64,000 nucleotides of DNA from an uncultured Latescibacterota bacterium (lineage in GTDB: Bacteria > Latescibacterota > UBA2968). How positions within the stretch are numbered: the stretch's first letter is position 1; every line of letters begins with the position of its first letter. A program made the position numbers and the translations under genes. This document shows positions 42,364 through 51,280 of this stretch, piece by piece. Where the stretch lies: the NCBI GenBank assembly GCA_951812755.1, contig OX638329.1, forward strand, positions 3,790,522 to 3,854,521, in the 5' to 3' direction. Under the pieces are notes generated by a model. It ran no database searches and was not told where the DNA came from. It saw only the letters and a list, made by a program, of their open reading frames with translations.

Positions 42364-44814
42364 TCATTCGTACTTAAGCGCCTCAATCGGATTGGTTTGC
42401 GCCGCTCTCCAGGCCTGATAACTCACAGTGATCAGAGCAATGGCAATAGCCAGTACGCTACTCAACACAAATACTGAGAGACCCAGGCCAATGCGGTAGG
42501 CAAAATCGGCTAACCAGTCATTGAGCATGTAATAAGCCAGAGGCCATGCAATGAGACTGGCAAACGCGACCAGCACGACAAATTCGGCAGAAAACATCGT
42601 CACAATTTGCCCAGCAGAAGCGCCGAGCACCTTGCGCACCCCAATCTCCTTTGTACGCCGTTGGGCAGAAATAGCTGCCAGGCCGAACAGCCCCAAACAG
42701 CACACCACGATCGCCAGCAAAGAAGAAATGCCAGCAATTCTTCTCAGGCGAAGTTCATTTCGGTACGCAGATGCAAATCCATCATCCATAAAAATGGGAT
42801 TAAACGCTTCATTGGGCACGAATTTATACCATTCCTTTTCCAAAAAATCCATCGTTTCTACAAACTGCCCACCCTTTACTTTAAGCGTTAAATACGCATA
42901 TAGCCTGGCCCACTGGATGAATGCGAGAGGCGCGATTTTTTCCTTTAAGGAATCAAAATGGTAATCCTTAAACACGCCCACAACAGTACCCGCGCCGCCA
43001 CCACCATCCAGCCTCTGAATTTGTTTGCCGATGGGATTATCCCAGCCAAATAATTTGGCTGCCGATTCATTGATCAAAAATTCGCGCGTCCATCCTCTGA
43101 GGGGATTGCCCTTGCCCGGGGTGAAATTTTTGCCTGCAATGAGTTCAATCCCCATTGTTTTTACAAAGTCCCCATCGACCTCGTTTATCAGAATCCACCA
43201 GTCATCCCCCGGCAAATCTTCTGGGCGAATGGGCTTGCTCCGCGAGCCACCCCCGCTGGGGAAGGCGCGATACTGAGATGCCGTTGCCCCAACGACATTG
43301 GGATGCCTCAAAAACGACTGCTTCACAGTACTGTATCGCGACGACAGGCGGTTGGCGTGAACGAAATGTGCCTCCCGGCTCGAAGTAAAAATGGGCAACA
43401 TGACCAGGTGTTCTGTATCAACCCCCAGATCCCGATCCAGCATATAAGAGATCTGGTTGCGCACCACCAGCGTGCCTACAATCAAAAAGATCGAAATTGA
43501 AAATTGGAATATCACCAGTCCCTTCCAGAACCAGGATCCCCCCGATCTGGATTGTATCTGGCTCTTCAATGTATCAATCGGCTGCCAGGCAGACAAAACA
43601 AAGGCGGGATAACCTCCGGCGAGTACCCCGGATACCAGCACCACGCCGATCAACGCCGGGATCAAAGTCATATATGCTCTGAGATCTAACACCAGATTTT
43701 GCTGGATCAAATCATTAAACACGGGCAGTGCCGCGTGCGCGACAATAAGTGCCAGCAACAACGCGAGACCCGCGACAATCAGGGATTCTCCCAGAAATTG
43801 CTGGATCAACTGACCGCGACTGGCACCGACCACTTTTCGCAAGCCCACCTCTCTTGCGCGCCGGACTGATTGGGCTGTCGCCAGGTTCATAAAGTTCACG
43901 CAGGCAATGATCAGAATAAATGCGGCAATCACACACATCGTATAGAGTTGATCGATATCGCCGAAGCTCTTGATGTCGTAATCTGCACGCGAATGCAAAT
44001 AGACCCGATGCAGGGGTTGGAGATGATAGGCATTGTATTTTTGGATTTCTGCGCCCATATAGCGCTTTATAAAATCTGGAAATTTTTGTTCCAGTGTTTT
44101 GGGAGAAACACCTTCTTGAAGCAAAATATATGTTTGTATCGGTCGAAAACCCGCAGCCTTATCCCAGACGTGCCATTTATTCCTCCATTGGGCATTGGGG
44201 TCTCGCGATACGAACATATTAAATGGGATTGTGGTGGGTTCAAGGCGATCTTTCAACACACCCCGCACAATATAGTCTCCGCCAAAGATAGAATTGACAA
44301 CAGTGAGCACCCTGCCCATCGGGTTTTCTTCGCCGTAGATGCGATTCGCCATTCTCTCGGTAATCACAATACTCGTTGGATCTTCAAAAGCCGCCTGTGC
44401 GCTACCCTGAACAAATTCAGCTTCAAATACGTCAAACACGTGCTTGTCAACGAGATTGAGTCGTGTGGGAAACAAAATATTCTCGCGTTCGACCTTCACA
44501 TTCCAGGGCCATATTCGAACGGCTGATTCCACTTCGGGAAAATCGCGTTGCAACGCGGGGGCCAAAGATCCCGATGTGCCCCAGGAAAAAGTGCGCGATC
44601 CGCCCTGGATATTTATTTCTCGCACGACCTTGTAGATGCGATCTCCCTTTTCATATCTGTGATCGTATTGCAGTTCGCGTTGTAAAAACAACACAATCAA
44701 AAGACAGCAGGACATGGCGATGCCCAGACCGATGATATTGAGCGCGGAATACACTTTGTTCCGCATCAAATTCCTGATAGCAATTTTGGCGTAATTTCCA
44801 ATCAGATTAAACAT
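42364..44814 (-). CDS. MacB/FtsX-type ABC permease without an encoded ATPase
   Basis: An 816-residue permease with two MacB-type periplasmic domains and two FtsX transmembrane units. Residues 20-45 form the first helix (NIIGLGIAMSCCLLIVLFL). A periplasmic domain follows to about 270, then three helices with ATAQSVRRAREVGLRKVVGAS. A second periplasmic domain ends near 690, then QRRTKEIGVRKVLGASAGQI and the last helices. Such long permeases are common in FCB genomes and act with separate LolD/MacB-like ATPases in lipoprotein or peptide export. No partner ATPase is adjacent. It sits on the opposite strand between two exporter halves, ending 4 bases from the first. GGAG precedes its ATG by 9 bases. 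Confidence 0.85.
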   Translation of the reverse strand: MFNLIGNYAKIAIRNLMRNKVYSALNIIGLGIAMSCCLLIVLFLQRELQYDHRYEKGDRIYKVVREINIQGGSRTFSWGTSGSLAPALQRDFPEVESAVRIWPWNVKVERENILFPTRLNLVDKHVFDVFEAEFVQGSAQAAFEDPTSIVITERMANRIYGEENPMGRVLTVVNSIFGGDYIVRGVLKDRLEPTTIPFNMFVSRDPNAQWRNKWHVWDKAAGFRPIQTYILLQEGVSPKTLEQKFPDFIKRYMGAEIQKYNAYHLQPLHRVYLHSRADYDIKSFGDIDQLYTMCVIAAFILIIACVNFMNLATAQSVRRAREVGLRKVVGASRGQLIQQFLGESLIVAGLALLLALIVAHAALPVFNDLIQQNLVLDLRAYMTLIPALIGVVLVSGVLAGGYPAFVLSAWQPIDTLKSQIQSRSGGSWFWKGLVIFQFSISIFLIVGTLVVRNQISYMLDRDLGVDTEHLVMLPIFTSSREAHFVHANRLSSRYSTVKQSFLRHPNVVGATASQYRAFPSGGGSRSKPIRPEDLPGDDWWILINEVDGDFVKTMGIELIAGKNFTPGKGNPLRGWTREFLINESAAKLFGWDNPIGKQIQRLDGGGGAGTVVGVFKDYHFDSLKEKIAPLAFIQWARLYAYLTLKVKGGQFVETMDFLEKEWYKFVPNEAFNPIFMDDGFASAYRNELRLRRIAGISSLLAIVVCCLGLFGLAAISAQRRTKEIGVRKVLGASAGQIVTMFSAEFVVLVAFASLIAWPLAYYMLNDWLADFAYRIGLGLSVFVLSSVLAIAIALITVSYQAWRAAQTNPIEALKYE

Positions 44815-44931
44815 GAAACAGGCTCCTGCAGACGCAATGAATGTGTCACAACATACAAACTACTGTATAAAAAAACCAATTTTCTACCAGACGCAATTGT
44901 TTTCTGTTCTCCCACAAACCCGAGAATCCAA

Positions 44932-44963
44932 TTGACATTCAAACCTATCTTCGCCTAATTTAA
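44932..44963 (+). promoter_or_regulatory. Divergent-promoter motif, copy 3
   Basis: TTGACAT-N10-CTTC-N7-TTAA, with 34 of 42 bases equal to the copy at 33322-33363. It lies in the 214-base gap between the MacB-like gene (minus) and the ABC exporter operon (plus). The operon start codon is 66 bases downstream. Confidence 0.55.
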
Positions 44964-45028
44964 GCGGTTTGGTGTCTTTTGGAGAAATAGCCTCCACGCC
45001 TGTATTTGGACAGGACTAAGGCCGAACA

Positions 45029-46825
45029 ATGTTCAACTATTTTCCCCCTCCCCGCAAGGGAGCAAAACAGTCGCTTATAAGAGTCTTTCTGCGTTTTCTC
45101 AGGCTAATGATTCCGGTCTGGGATAAGGCACTGCTCGTCGTAATGGGCACGATCGTCGTCAGCACGTTTCGGGTTGTGAATCCGTGGCTGAGCAAGTTCC
45201 TCGTCGATGATGCTTTTCCAAATCAGGATTGGAACCTGTTCTACAGCATCTTTGTCGCCTATGTTGTGCTTGTTCTGATTCAGAGATTGGTCGGCACCAT
45301 GTCAACCATACTCAATCACTACGTAGATCTACGCGTGAGCTTAGCCCTCAAAACCCACTTCTTCACCCACCTCCAGCGTCTCTCCATGACCTTCTATGAG
45401 AGTCGTGGTATTGGCGAACACATGTATCGCGCCAGCGCAGATACTGGGGCCGTAATGCGCATGATTACGGACATCTTGCCGGCGACATTGCGGGCGGTCT
45501 ATGAGTTCATACTCATACTCATCTTCACCACCTGGTTGGACTGGCGGGTCTCGCTGGTCATTCTGATTTACTCGATCCCTTATGGTATGATCGCCCAGAA
45601 GATCGCGACCATACAGCGCAGATTCGATCGCCGCGTAAGAGAGAGATGGCAGGCGCGCGACGCCGGGCTTCAAGAAGGCGTTGCCGGAGCAGCTGTCGTA
45701 CAGACATTTGGTCGGCGCCGGCACGAAGTAAAGCGATATGTTAATCTCACCATTGAAGGATATCGCGCCGCGATGCGCCTGTTTTATATGCGTACCATCG
45801 AACGAGAAATGGCGGGCAATAGCGGCTTGCTCCCTTGGGCTAAAAATCAACTGATAAGACTATACTTCCTCAGAGAAGTTATTTTAGGCAACCTCTCCTA
45901 TGGGTCCGTCTTCCCCATTTTCTCCTATTCGAACCGCCTGTCCAATCCCATTCAAGTCCTGATTCGGTATTTTCAGCAAGTTCGCATTGCAATGGTTCCC
46001 GCCGAGCGCATTCTCGAAACACTGGATCAGGTTCCCGCTGTTACAGACCGTCCCAATGCACCAGCAATGCCACCTGTCAGGGGCGATGTCGTCTTTGACA
46101 ATGTTTCCTTTTCTTACGAGGATGGCACACCGATCCTGCGCAACCTGAGCTTCACCGTTCAGGCAGGTCAAAAAATCGCCCTGGTGGGACACAGTGGATC
46201 GGGCAAGACCACGGTCGCAAACCTGCTTCTCAGGCTATACGACCCGGATTCGGGCAGGGTAACAGTAGATGGCCAGGACCTCCGAGAAGTGAAATCGAGC
46301 ACCTATCAGGATCAGGTTGGTCTGGTTTTACAGGAAACGCATTTGTTCAACGGAACAATCAAAGAAAATATCTTGTTCGGTCAGCCCCATGCATCTGACG
46401 ATGAGGTGGTCAGAGCCGCCCAACTGGCGGACATAGACGCATTTGCCTCATCCCAACGCAACGGATATGACACCGACCTTCGAGAAGGCACGCGAATTTC
46501 AGGCGGACAGAAACAGCGGATCGGGATTGCCCGTGCCATGGTTCGCGATCCCAAAATTCTCATTCTGGACGAGCCCACATCGTCCCTGGACAGCGCCACA
46601 GAACAGCGATTTCTGCAAAGCCTGAACCGCGTGGCAGAAGGGCGCACCACCTTCATAGTCTCTCACAGACTTACAACAGTGGCAAACGCCGACCAGATCA
46701 TCGTTCTCGGCGACGGTCAGATCCTCGAACAAGGAACACACGCAGAACTGATTCGCAATGGGGGCGAGTATGCAGAGATGTACCGGCGATACCTCGGCCT
46801 GGATGATACCAGACAAGTTGGGTAA
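45029..46825 (+). CDS. ABC exporter half-transporter, first gene of the PhyH operon
   Basis: A 598-residue type IV exporter half. Six helices lie at about 30-320, then the ATPase: Walker A VGHSGSGKTTVA, signature ISGGQKQRIG, Walker B LILDEPTSSLD, H-loop VSHRLTT, all canonical. It opens a plus-strand operon with short gaps: adaptor (30 bases), PhyH (14), PhyH (12), sulfatase (1) and PhyH (15). Pairing with an HlyD-like adaptor suggests export across the envelope, although the adaptor could also attach to the 40509 half-transporter. Its promoter region holds the third divergent motif. Confidence 0.86.
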   Translation: MFNYFPPPRKGAKQSLIRVFLRFLRLMIPVWDKALLVVMGTIVVSTFRVVNPWLSKFLVDDAFPNQDWNLFYSIFVAYVVLVLIQRLVGTMSTILNHYVDLRVSLALKTHFFTHLQRLSMTFYESRGIGEHMYRASADTGAVMRMITDILPATLRAVYEFILILIFTTWLDWRVSLVILIYSIPYGMIAQKIATIQRRFDRRVRERWQARDAGLQEGVAGAAVVQTFGRRRHEVKRYVNLTIEGYRAAMRLFYMRTIEREMAGNSGLLPWAKNQLIRLYFLREVILGNLSYGSVFPIFSYSNRLSNPIQVLIRYFQQVRIAMVPAERILETLDQVPAVTDRPNAPAMPPVRGDVVFDNVSFSYEDGTPILRNLSFTVQAGQKIALVGHSGSGKTTVANLLLRLYDPDSGRVTVDGQDLREVKSSTYQDQVGLVLQETHLFNGTIKENILFGQPHASDDEVVRAAQLADIDAFASSQRNGYDTDLREGTRISGGQKQRIGIARAMVRDPKILILDEPTSSLDSATEQRFLQSLNRVAEGRTTFIVSHRLTTVANADQIIVLGDGQILEQGTHAELIRNGGEYAEMYRRYLGLDDTRQVG

Positions 46826-46855
46826 CGCAATCTCCTCATAATTACGGATAAAAAA

Positions 46856-48184
46856 ATGCAAACAACAGAGAAACCGAAAACACAGAGCTTGAGAACCCGC
46901 AGACTTATTGCGAAGTACGTCAAATATCTGGAGATATTCGGGTATGGCTTTGTTTTTGCGGTCGCCACAGCCATCGCCTTTCTGTGGTTTACGAAGACAG
47001 AAGACCTCGTGTTATCTAATGCAGAACCGATCAAGCCGCACGAATATGTCCTATCCCTCGATGAGGACATCGTAGTCATAGAAGCACTGGTAAAAAATAA
47101 AACCGACGTAACAGTTGGTCAGCCGCTATTTGAAATTTCCAGAGATAAATCTCAGGTCAACCGCTATCGCGCAAAACAAGTTGCAGAAGAACTAAGTGGT
47201 GAACTCGACAGCCTTGCCACATCATCCTCCCTAACTCTATCGGAACGGGAACTTCAGGGTGTAATGAGAAGTGCGGTGTCCGGATGGGAACAAGAACTTT
47301 CCGGACGCGAGACATTGACTGCTACACACGCTGGCGTCATCCTGTTTGAGGAGGAAATCGTCGGAACGGTCATGCCGAAAGGAGACGAAATCGCGCGCAT
47401 TCTGGATTTTGACGATCTGCGGATTTCAGCAGGTCTAAAGGGCGCTGTACAAAGGCTCGCACGCGTTGGTCAACCGGCCCATATTGAAGTGATTACAACT
47501 TATGGAGACGGCGAAATTCTGAGAACAGACATCGATTCGCCGGATTCGTGGGGCACGGGATTTGCGCAATTTAACGATATCTCGGATGGCCAGATCACCA
47601 AGCAACTGGAAGACTACTTTTCGGGTAAACTCGTCGCCATAGAAGACGATACAGTATTCGCACTCGGCAAGGTGAAAAAAATCGATCTCCACAGCGTGCT
47701 GAACGTGCAGGATGCCGGGCCATCCGATCCCGGAGAGAAGATCGAAGCCGAGCCACTAAACCAGATAGCCCTAACCGGTACAGTCATCGAAGGTACCCAT
47801 ACTGCGGAATTCAGGATTCACACTTTTCCCAACGAGATTCAACAGGAAATCCAGAATACACTTCAGGACCGCATTTTGGAAAGGCAATTCGACACAGACG
47901 GTCAGCCCCTATCCGTAAATGAAATCACTGATCTGAGTATGATTATCGAGATGGATGCCGATGAGCCAGAGATTGACGGGACGAGCCTGGACGTGCAGAT
48001 GGTCGATGCCGAAAAGACAAAGCGTTCTTTTAAGGGCGTGATCAGAATCGACGATCCACATCCGATGCTCAAAGCAAAAGTTCGGGAACTCGCATTGCTA
48101 AAAAAACCCATCTATATCAAGGCAATTGTGAAGGTCGTAGTGGGCGAAAGACGAATCGCAATGCTCCTATTCAGGAAGAACTAA
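46856..48184 (+). CDS. Membrane-anchored HlyD-like adaptor (periplasmic)
   Basis: A 442-residue protein with one N-terminal membrane anchor (about 26-46, EIFGYGFVFAVATAIAFLWF) and a large periplasmic part. Residues 55-95 look like the first half of a lipoyl-type hairpin (HEYVLSLDEDIVVIEALV, VTVGQPLFEIS), a short helical stretch at 105-160 replaces the long coiled coil of classical HlyD, and residues 165-215 look like the second half (LTATHAGVILFEEE, VMPKGDEIARILDFDDL). The C-terminal 200 residues are beta-rich and unfamiliar. Its place directly after an ABC exporter supports a membrane fusion role. The short hairpin means it may not reach an outer-membrane TolC-like channel by itself. Confidence 0.6.
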   Translation: MQTTEKPKTQSLRTRRLIAKYVKYLEIFGYGFVFAVATAIAFLWFTKTEDLVLSNAEPIKPHEYVLSLDEDIVVIEALVKNKTDVTVGQPLFEISRDKSQVNRYRAKQVAEELSGELDSLATSSSLTLSERELQGVMRSAVSGWEQELSGRETLTATHAGVILFEEEIVGTVMPKGDEIARILDFDDLRISAGLKGAVQRLARVGQPAHIEVITTYGDGEILRTDIDSPDSWGTGFAQFNDISDGQITKQLEDYFSGKLVAIEDDTVFALGKVKKIDLHSVLNVQDAGPSDPGEKIEAEPLNQIALTGTVIEGTHTAEFRIHTFPNEIQQEIQNTLQDRILERQFDTDGQPLSVNEITDLSMIIEMDADEPEIDGTSLDVQMVDAEKTKRSFKGVIRIDDPHPMLKAKVRELALLKKPIYIKAIVKVVVGERRIAMLLFRKN

Positions 48185-48198
48185 CAGGACGAGTTACA

Positions 48199-49017
48199 AT
48201 GAATGAAGTCGAACAATATGAATTTGACCGTCAGGGATATATCACAATCAAAAACATGCTCACGGATGCAGAAGTGCAATCCCTGCGCAAAGCCGTTGAC
48301 AAATTGGAAGAACACGCCCTATCCAATGTCGATCTACCACCTCGGAAACTCAGTGCCTGGGGAGCTGATTACCATATCAACAAAGAAAAAGGCTACCACG
48401 CTCAGGGATCATGTGCCGAGGGAAAAACCCTGATCATCGAAGACTTTTGGAATTCAGATCCGACATTTGATTTCCTCGTAACCCACGAAAAAACATTGCC
48501 ATACGTGCAAGCCGTCATCCGCGGTCGCTACACCATCAACAATTCAGAGATCCGCATTCGGTATAAAAACAATACATCGCGCAGCCACGGCGGCACGAGA
48601 CCGGAAAATCAAAAATACCGCTATACCAGCAGTGATCGCATCGATTGCATGATGGTGCGCATGATTTACTTTATACACGATGTCACCAATGAACAAGGCG
48701 CGTTCTGCGTCGTCCCCGGCACACACAAAAGCACCATGCCCTGCCCTTACGACAACGATCCAGATGTAGAACCGGGCATGATCGGATTGGAAGTCAAAGC
48801 TGGCGATGCGATCTTTTTTACAGAACACCTGCGACACGGTGGCTTGACCAACCGCTCAGATCAAGTCCGCAAAACCATCCACGTAGGTTATGGTCCCTAC
48901 TGGATGATGTCGCAAAATATCGCCACCATGGATGAACCCCAGCATATCACATCGCACACACTGGCGCGATATACAGAAGAACAGCGCAATTTGTTTCGAC
49001 CGTGGCCCGAAAAATAG
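48199..49017 (+). CDS. PhyH-family protein with H-x-G in place of H-x-D
   Basis: A 272-residue PhyH-like protein. The expected iron motif reads TSRSHGGTRP, His130-Gly-Gly132, with no Asp. The middle motif VVPGTHKSTMPCP and the distal TEHLRHGGLTNRSDQVRK (His213, Arg224) are intact. Lack of the carboxylate ligand recalls Fe/2-oxoglutarate halogenases, in which halide takes the free site, but may also mark an alternative or lost activity. Encoded 14 bases after the exporter adaptor and 12 before another PhyH gene. AGGACG lies 9 bases before the ATG. Confidence 0.74.
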   Translation: MNEVEQYEFDRQGYITIKNMLTDAEVQSLRKAVDKLEEHALSNVDLPPRKLSAWGADYHINKEKGYHAQGSCAEGKTLIIEDFWNSDPTFDFLVTHEKTLPYVQAVIRGRYTINNSEIRIRYKNNTSRSHGGTRPENQKYRYTSSDRIDCMMVRMIYFIHDVTNEQGAFCVVPGTHKSTMPCPYDNDPDVEPGMIGLEVKAGDAIFFTEHLRHGGLTNRSDQVRKTIHVGYGPYWMMSQNIATMDEPQHITSHTLARYTEEQRNLFRPWPEK

Positions 49018-49029
49018 AGGAGCAAACCA

Positions 49030-49821
49030 ATGTCTGAGAAAACAGCGCGTGAGCATCTGCCTATGTCGGATTACGAAAAATTCCTCTTCGACTTAAAAGG
49101 CTTCCTCGTCATCCCCAGTGTGCTCACCGACGAAGAAATCGCGATCGCACGCGACCATATCGCTACGTATATGAAAACGCCCGACAGCCTTCCCGAGCAT
49201 CATCGCTCGCCAATTGCTGGCCCCACTGAATTCCTGATCGATCACCCGCGCGTCATGGGCATTCTCCAGGAGGTCATTGACCCGGATCGGGAGCGCATCC
49301 GATTGGAAAGCGTATTCATATCCGGCCGATCTGCTGAGAAAACCGGCAACGAGTGGCGGCCACACGTGGGGGGAACAAACCTCCACCCTTCGTTCTCTTT
49401 TCGCTTCCACAACGGGCGCATCTACAGCGCAATGACTCGCATTGTCTGGGAATTGAACGAAGTAAAAAAAGGCCAGGGCGGCACCTGCCTCGTGCCCGGC
49501 TCGCACAAAGCCAACCTCGCATCTGCCCAGGACGGAACCTGGCCCGAAGAAGCCGATGATCCAGACTCGGGGGTTTGGGAAACCTATGGCTGCCCGCCGG
49601 GAAGCCTCGTCGTATTTTCAGAAGGCGTGCGGCACACGGGATCTACCTGGACCAATTCGGACAATCCGCGACGCGCCATCCTCATGGCATACAATCACGT
49701 AACCGTGCGATTCCACGAACCCAAGCCTTGCATGAACCCGGTCGTAATCAATGGCCTATCTGAAAATCGCCAGTCTTTCTTCCGCGATGTCTGGATCTTA
49801 GCCAACAAGCGAAGGGGATAA
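49030..49821 (+). CDS. PhyH-family protein with H-x-G in place of H-x-D
   Basis: A 263-residue PhyH-like protein. The motif position reads EWRPHVGGTNLH, His112-Val-Gly114. The middle motif is CLVPGSHKANLA, and distal SEGVRHTGSTWTNSDNPRR gives His202 and Arg214/215. GAGGAG precedes the ATG by 8 bases. It lies one base before the sulfatase start, so expression is coupled. It is only distantly similar to the preceding PhyH; the two are probably old paralogs that act on the same or successive substrates. Halogenase-type chemistry is a hypothesis only. Confidence 0.74.
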   Translation: MSEKTAREHLPMSDYEKFLFDLKGFLVIPSVLTDEEIAIARDHIATYMKTPDSLPEHHRSPIAGPTEFLIDHPRVMGILQEVIDPDRERIRLESVFISGRSAEKTGNEWRPHVGGTNLHPSFSFRFHNGRIYSAMTRIVWELNEVKKGQGGTCLVPGSHKANLASAQDGTWPEEADDPDSGVWETYGCPPGSLVVFSEGVRHTGSTWTNSDNPRRAILMAYNHVTVRFHEPKPCMNPVVINGLSENRQSFFRDVWILANKRRG

Positions 49822-49822
49822 A

Positions 49823-51265
49823 ATGCCAACAGCCGAAAACGCTCCCAATATTCTCTTTATCCTGACCGATCAATGGCGGGGAGATTGTCTGGGCTATACC
49901 GGTCATCCCGCAGTTGAAACCCCCCACCTGGATTATCTGGCAGGCGATGGTGTCACATTTACCCAGGCGTATGCCTCGTGCCCGGTATGCGTTGCAGCCC
50001 GCGCCACAATCCTCACGGGTCTCGCCCCCAAGCGACATGGGTATCTCACCAACGGCGGCGTGCAATGGGACTATCCAGTAACACTTCCCGGAACCCTATC
50101 AGATGCGGGTTATCACACCCAGTGCGTCGGCAAAATGCACGTCTATCCCTGGCGCAATCTCGTAGGTTTTCACAACGTCGTACTGCACGACGGCTATATG
50201 CATCGCGCCCGGCGAGAAAACCGCGAATTCGGATTAAACGACGATTACACCCCCTATCTTCGGGAAAAACTCGGCGAAGTCTATGCCGACCACAACGACT
50301 CGGGTGTGGGATGCAATGGATACGCGGCACAAGCCTGGCCCTACCACGAAATGCTTCATCCCACGAGTTGGGTCACCACGCAGGGTATAGACTTTTTACG
50401 CAGGCGCGATACATCCAAGCCCTTCTTCCTCACGCTATCCTACCATCGGCCCCATCCGCCTCTGGACCCTCCTGCGTCTTTCTTGAATCGCTATTTGCAA
50501 AAGGACATTCCCCCACCCGCCATGGGAAACTGGGTTGACCACGAACTCCGCAAGGGCGGCCACGATAGCCCGATCCCCCGGGACCCAGCACTGGTGGATT
50601 TTGCCCGAAGAGCGTATTACGCACAGATTTCACACATTGATTTCCAGATCAACCGCATGATCATGGCACTCAACGAATACGGAGTCCAGGACAACACCGC
50701 CATACTCTTCACCGCGGATCACGGTGAAATGCTATACGACCACAACCATGTGGGAAAAGGCGTGCCCTATGACGGATCCGCTCGCGTGCCCTTCATCCTG
50801 CGAATGCCCAAAACATCTGGCACTGTGGAACGTGGATCGCTTGTAGAATCGCCGGTAGAACTGCGGGACATCTTCCCAACCTTCTGCGACATCGCTGGAA
50901 TCGATACCCCGGACGATCTCGACGGCGAAAGTGTACTGAATTGTGGGGGAAATAATTGGCGTCCGTTCATCCACGGAGAACACGCGACATCCGCCAATCA
51001 GTGGCTTACGGATGGCAAGGAGAAGTACGCCTGGTTTACCCAGACGGGAAGGGAGTTGCTCTTTGATCTAACCGAAGACCCCCGCGAAATCAACGACCTG
51101 TCCCGCACTCGTCCCGACCGATTGGCCTGGTGGCGCGATCAACTGATCGAGGAACTCACGGGGCGTCCAGAGGGCTTTGTCCAGAACGGAAAACTCGTGC
51201 CCGGACGACCGATCCAGGGCTTGCTACCCCACGTCGGCAAAGGCGTCCCTAAAGGCGCGATTTGA
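49823..51265 (+). CDS. Cytoplasmic type I sulfatase with C-x-A-x-R motif
   Basis: A 480-residue sulfatase. The formylglycine site reads CVAAR with Cys56 (CPVCVAARATILTG), the rarer Ala variant of C-x-P/A-x-R. Metal ligands are Asp16 in ILTDQW and FTADHGEMLYDHNH near 300. FLTLSYHRPHPPLDPP is typical of arylsulfatase/choline-sulfatase-like members. No signal peptide. It lies between PhyH genes in the exporter operon, suggesting a sulfated intermediate or substrate. Whether Cys or another residue is matured depends on an enzyme not encoded in this window. Confidence 0.83.
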   Translation: MPTAENAPNILFILTDQWRGDCLGYTGHPAVETPHLDYLAGDGVTFTQAYASCPVCVAARATILTGLAPKRHGYLTNGGVQWDYPVTLPGTLSDAGYHTQCVGKMHVYPWRNLVGFHNVVLHDGYMHRARRENREFGLNDDYTPYLREKLGEVYADHNDSGVGCNGYAAQAWPYHEMLHPTSWVTTQGIDFLRRRDTSKPFFLTLSYHRPHPPLDPPASFLNRYLQKDIPPPAMGNWVDHELRKGGHDSPIPRDPALVDFARRAYYAQISHIDFQINRMIMALNEYGVQDNTAILFTADHGEMLYDHNHVGKGVPYDGSARVPFILRMPKTSGTVERGSLVESPVELRDIFPTFCDIAGIDTPDDLDGESVLNCGGNNWRPFIHGEHATSANQWLTDGKEKYAWFTQTGRELLFDLTEDPREINDLSRTRPDRLAWWRDQLIEELTGRPEGFVQNGKLVPGRPIQGLLPHVGKGVPKGAI

Positions 51266-51280
51266 GCAGAGGAATATCCC

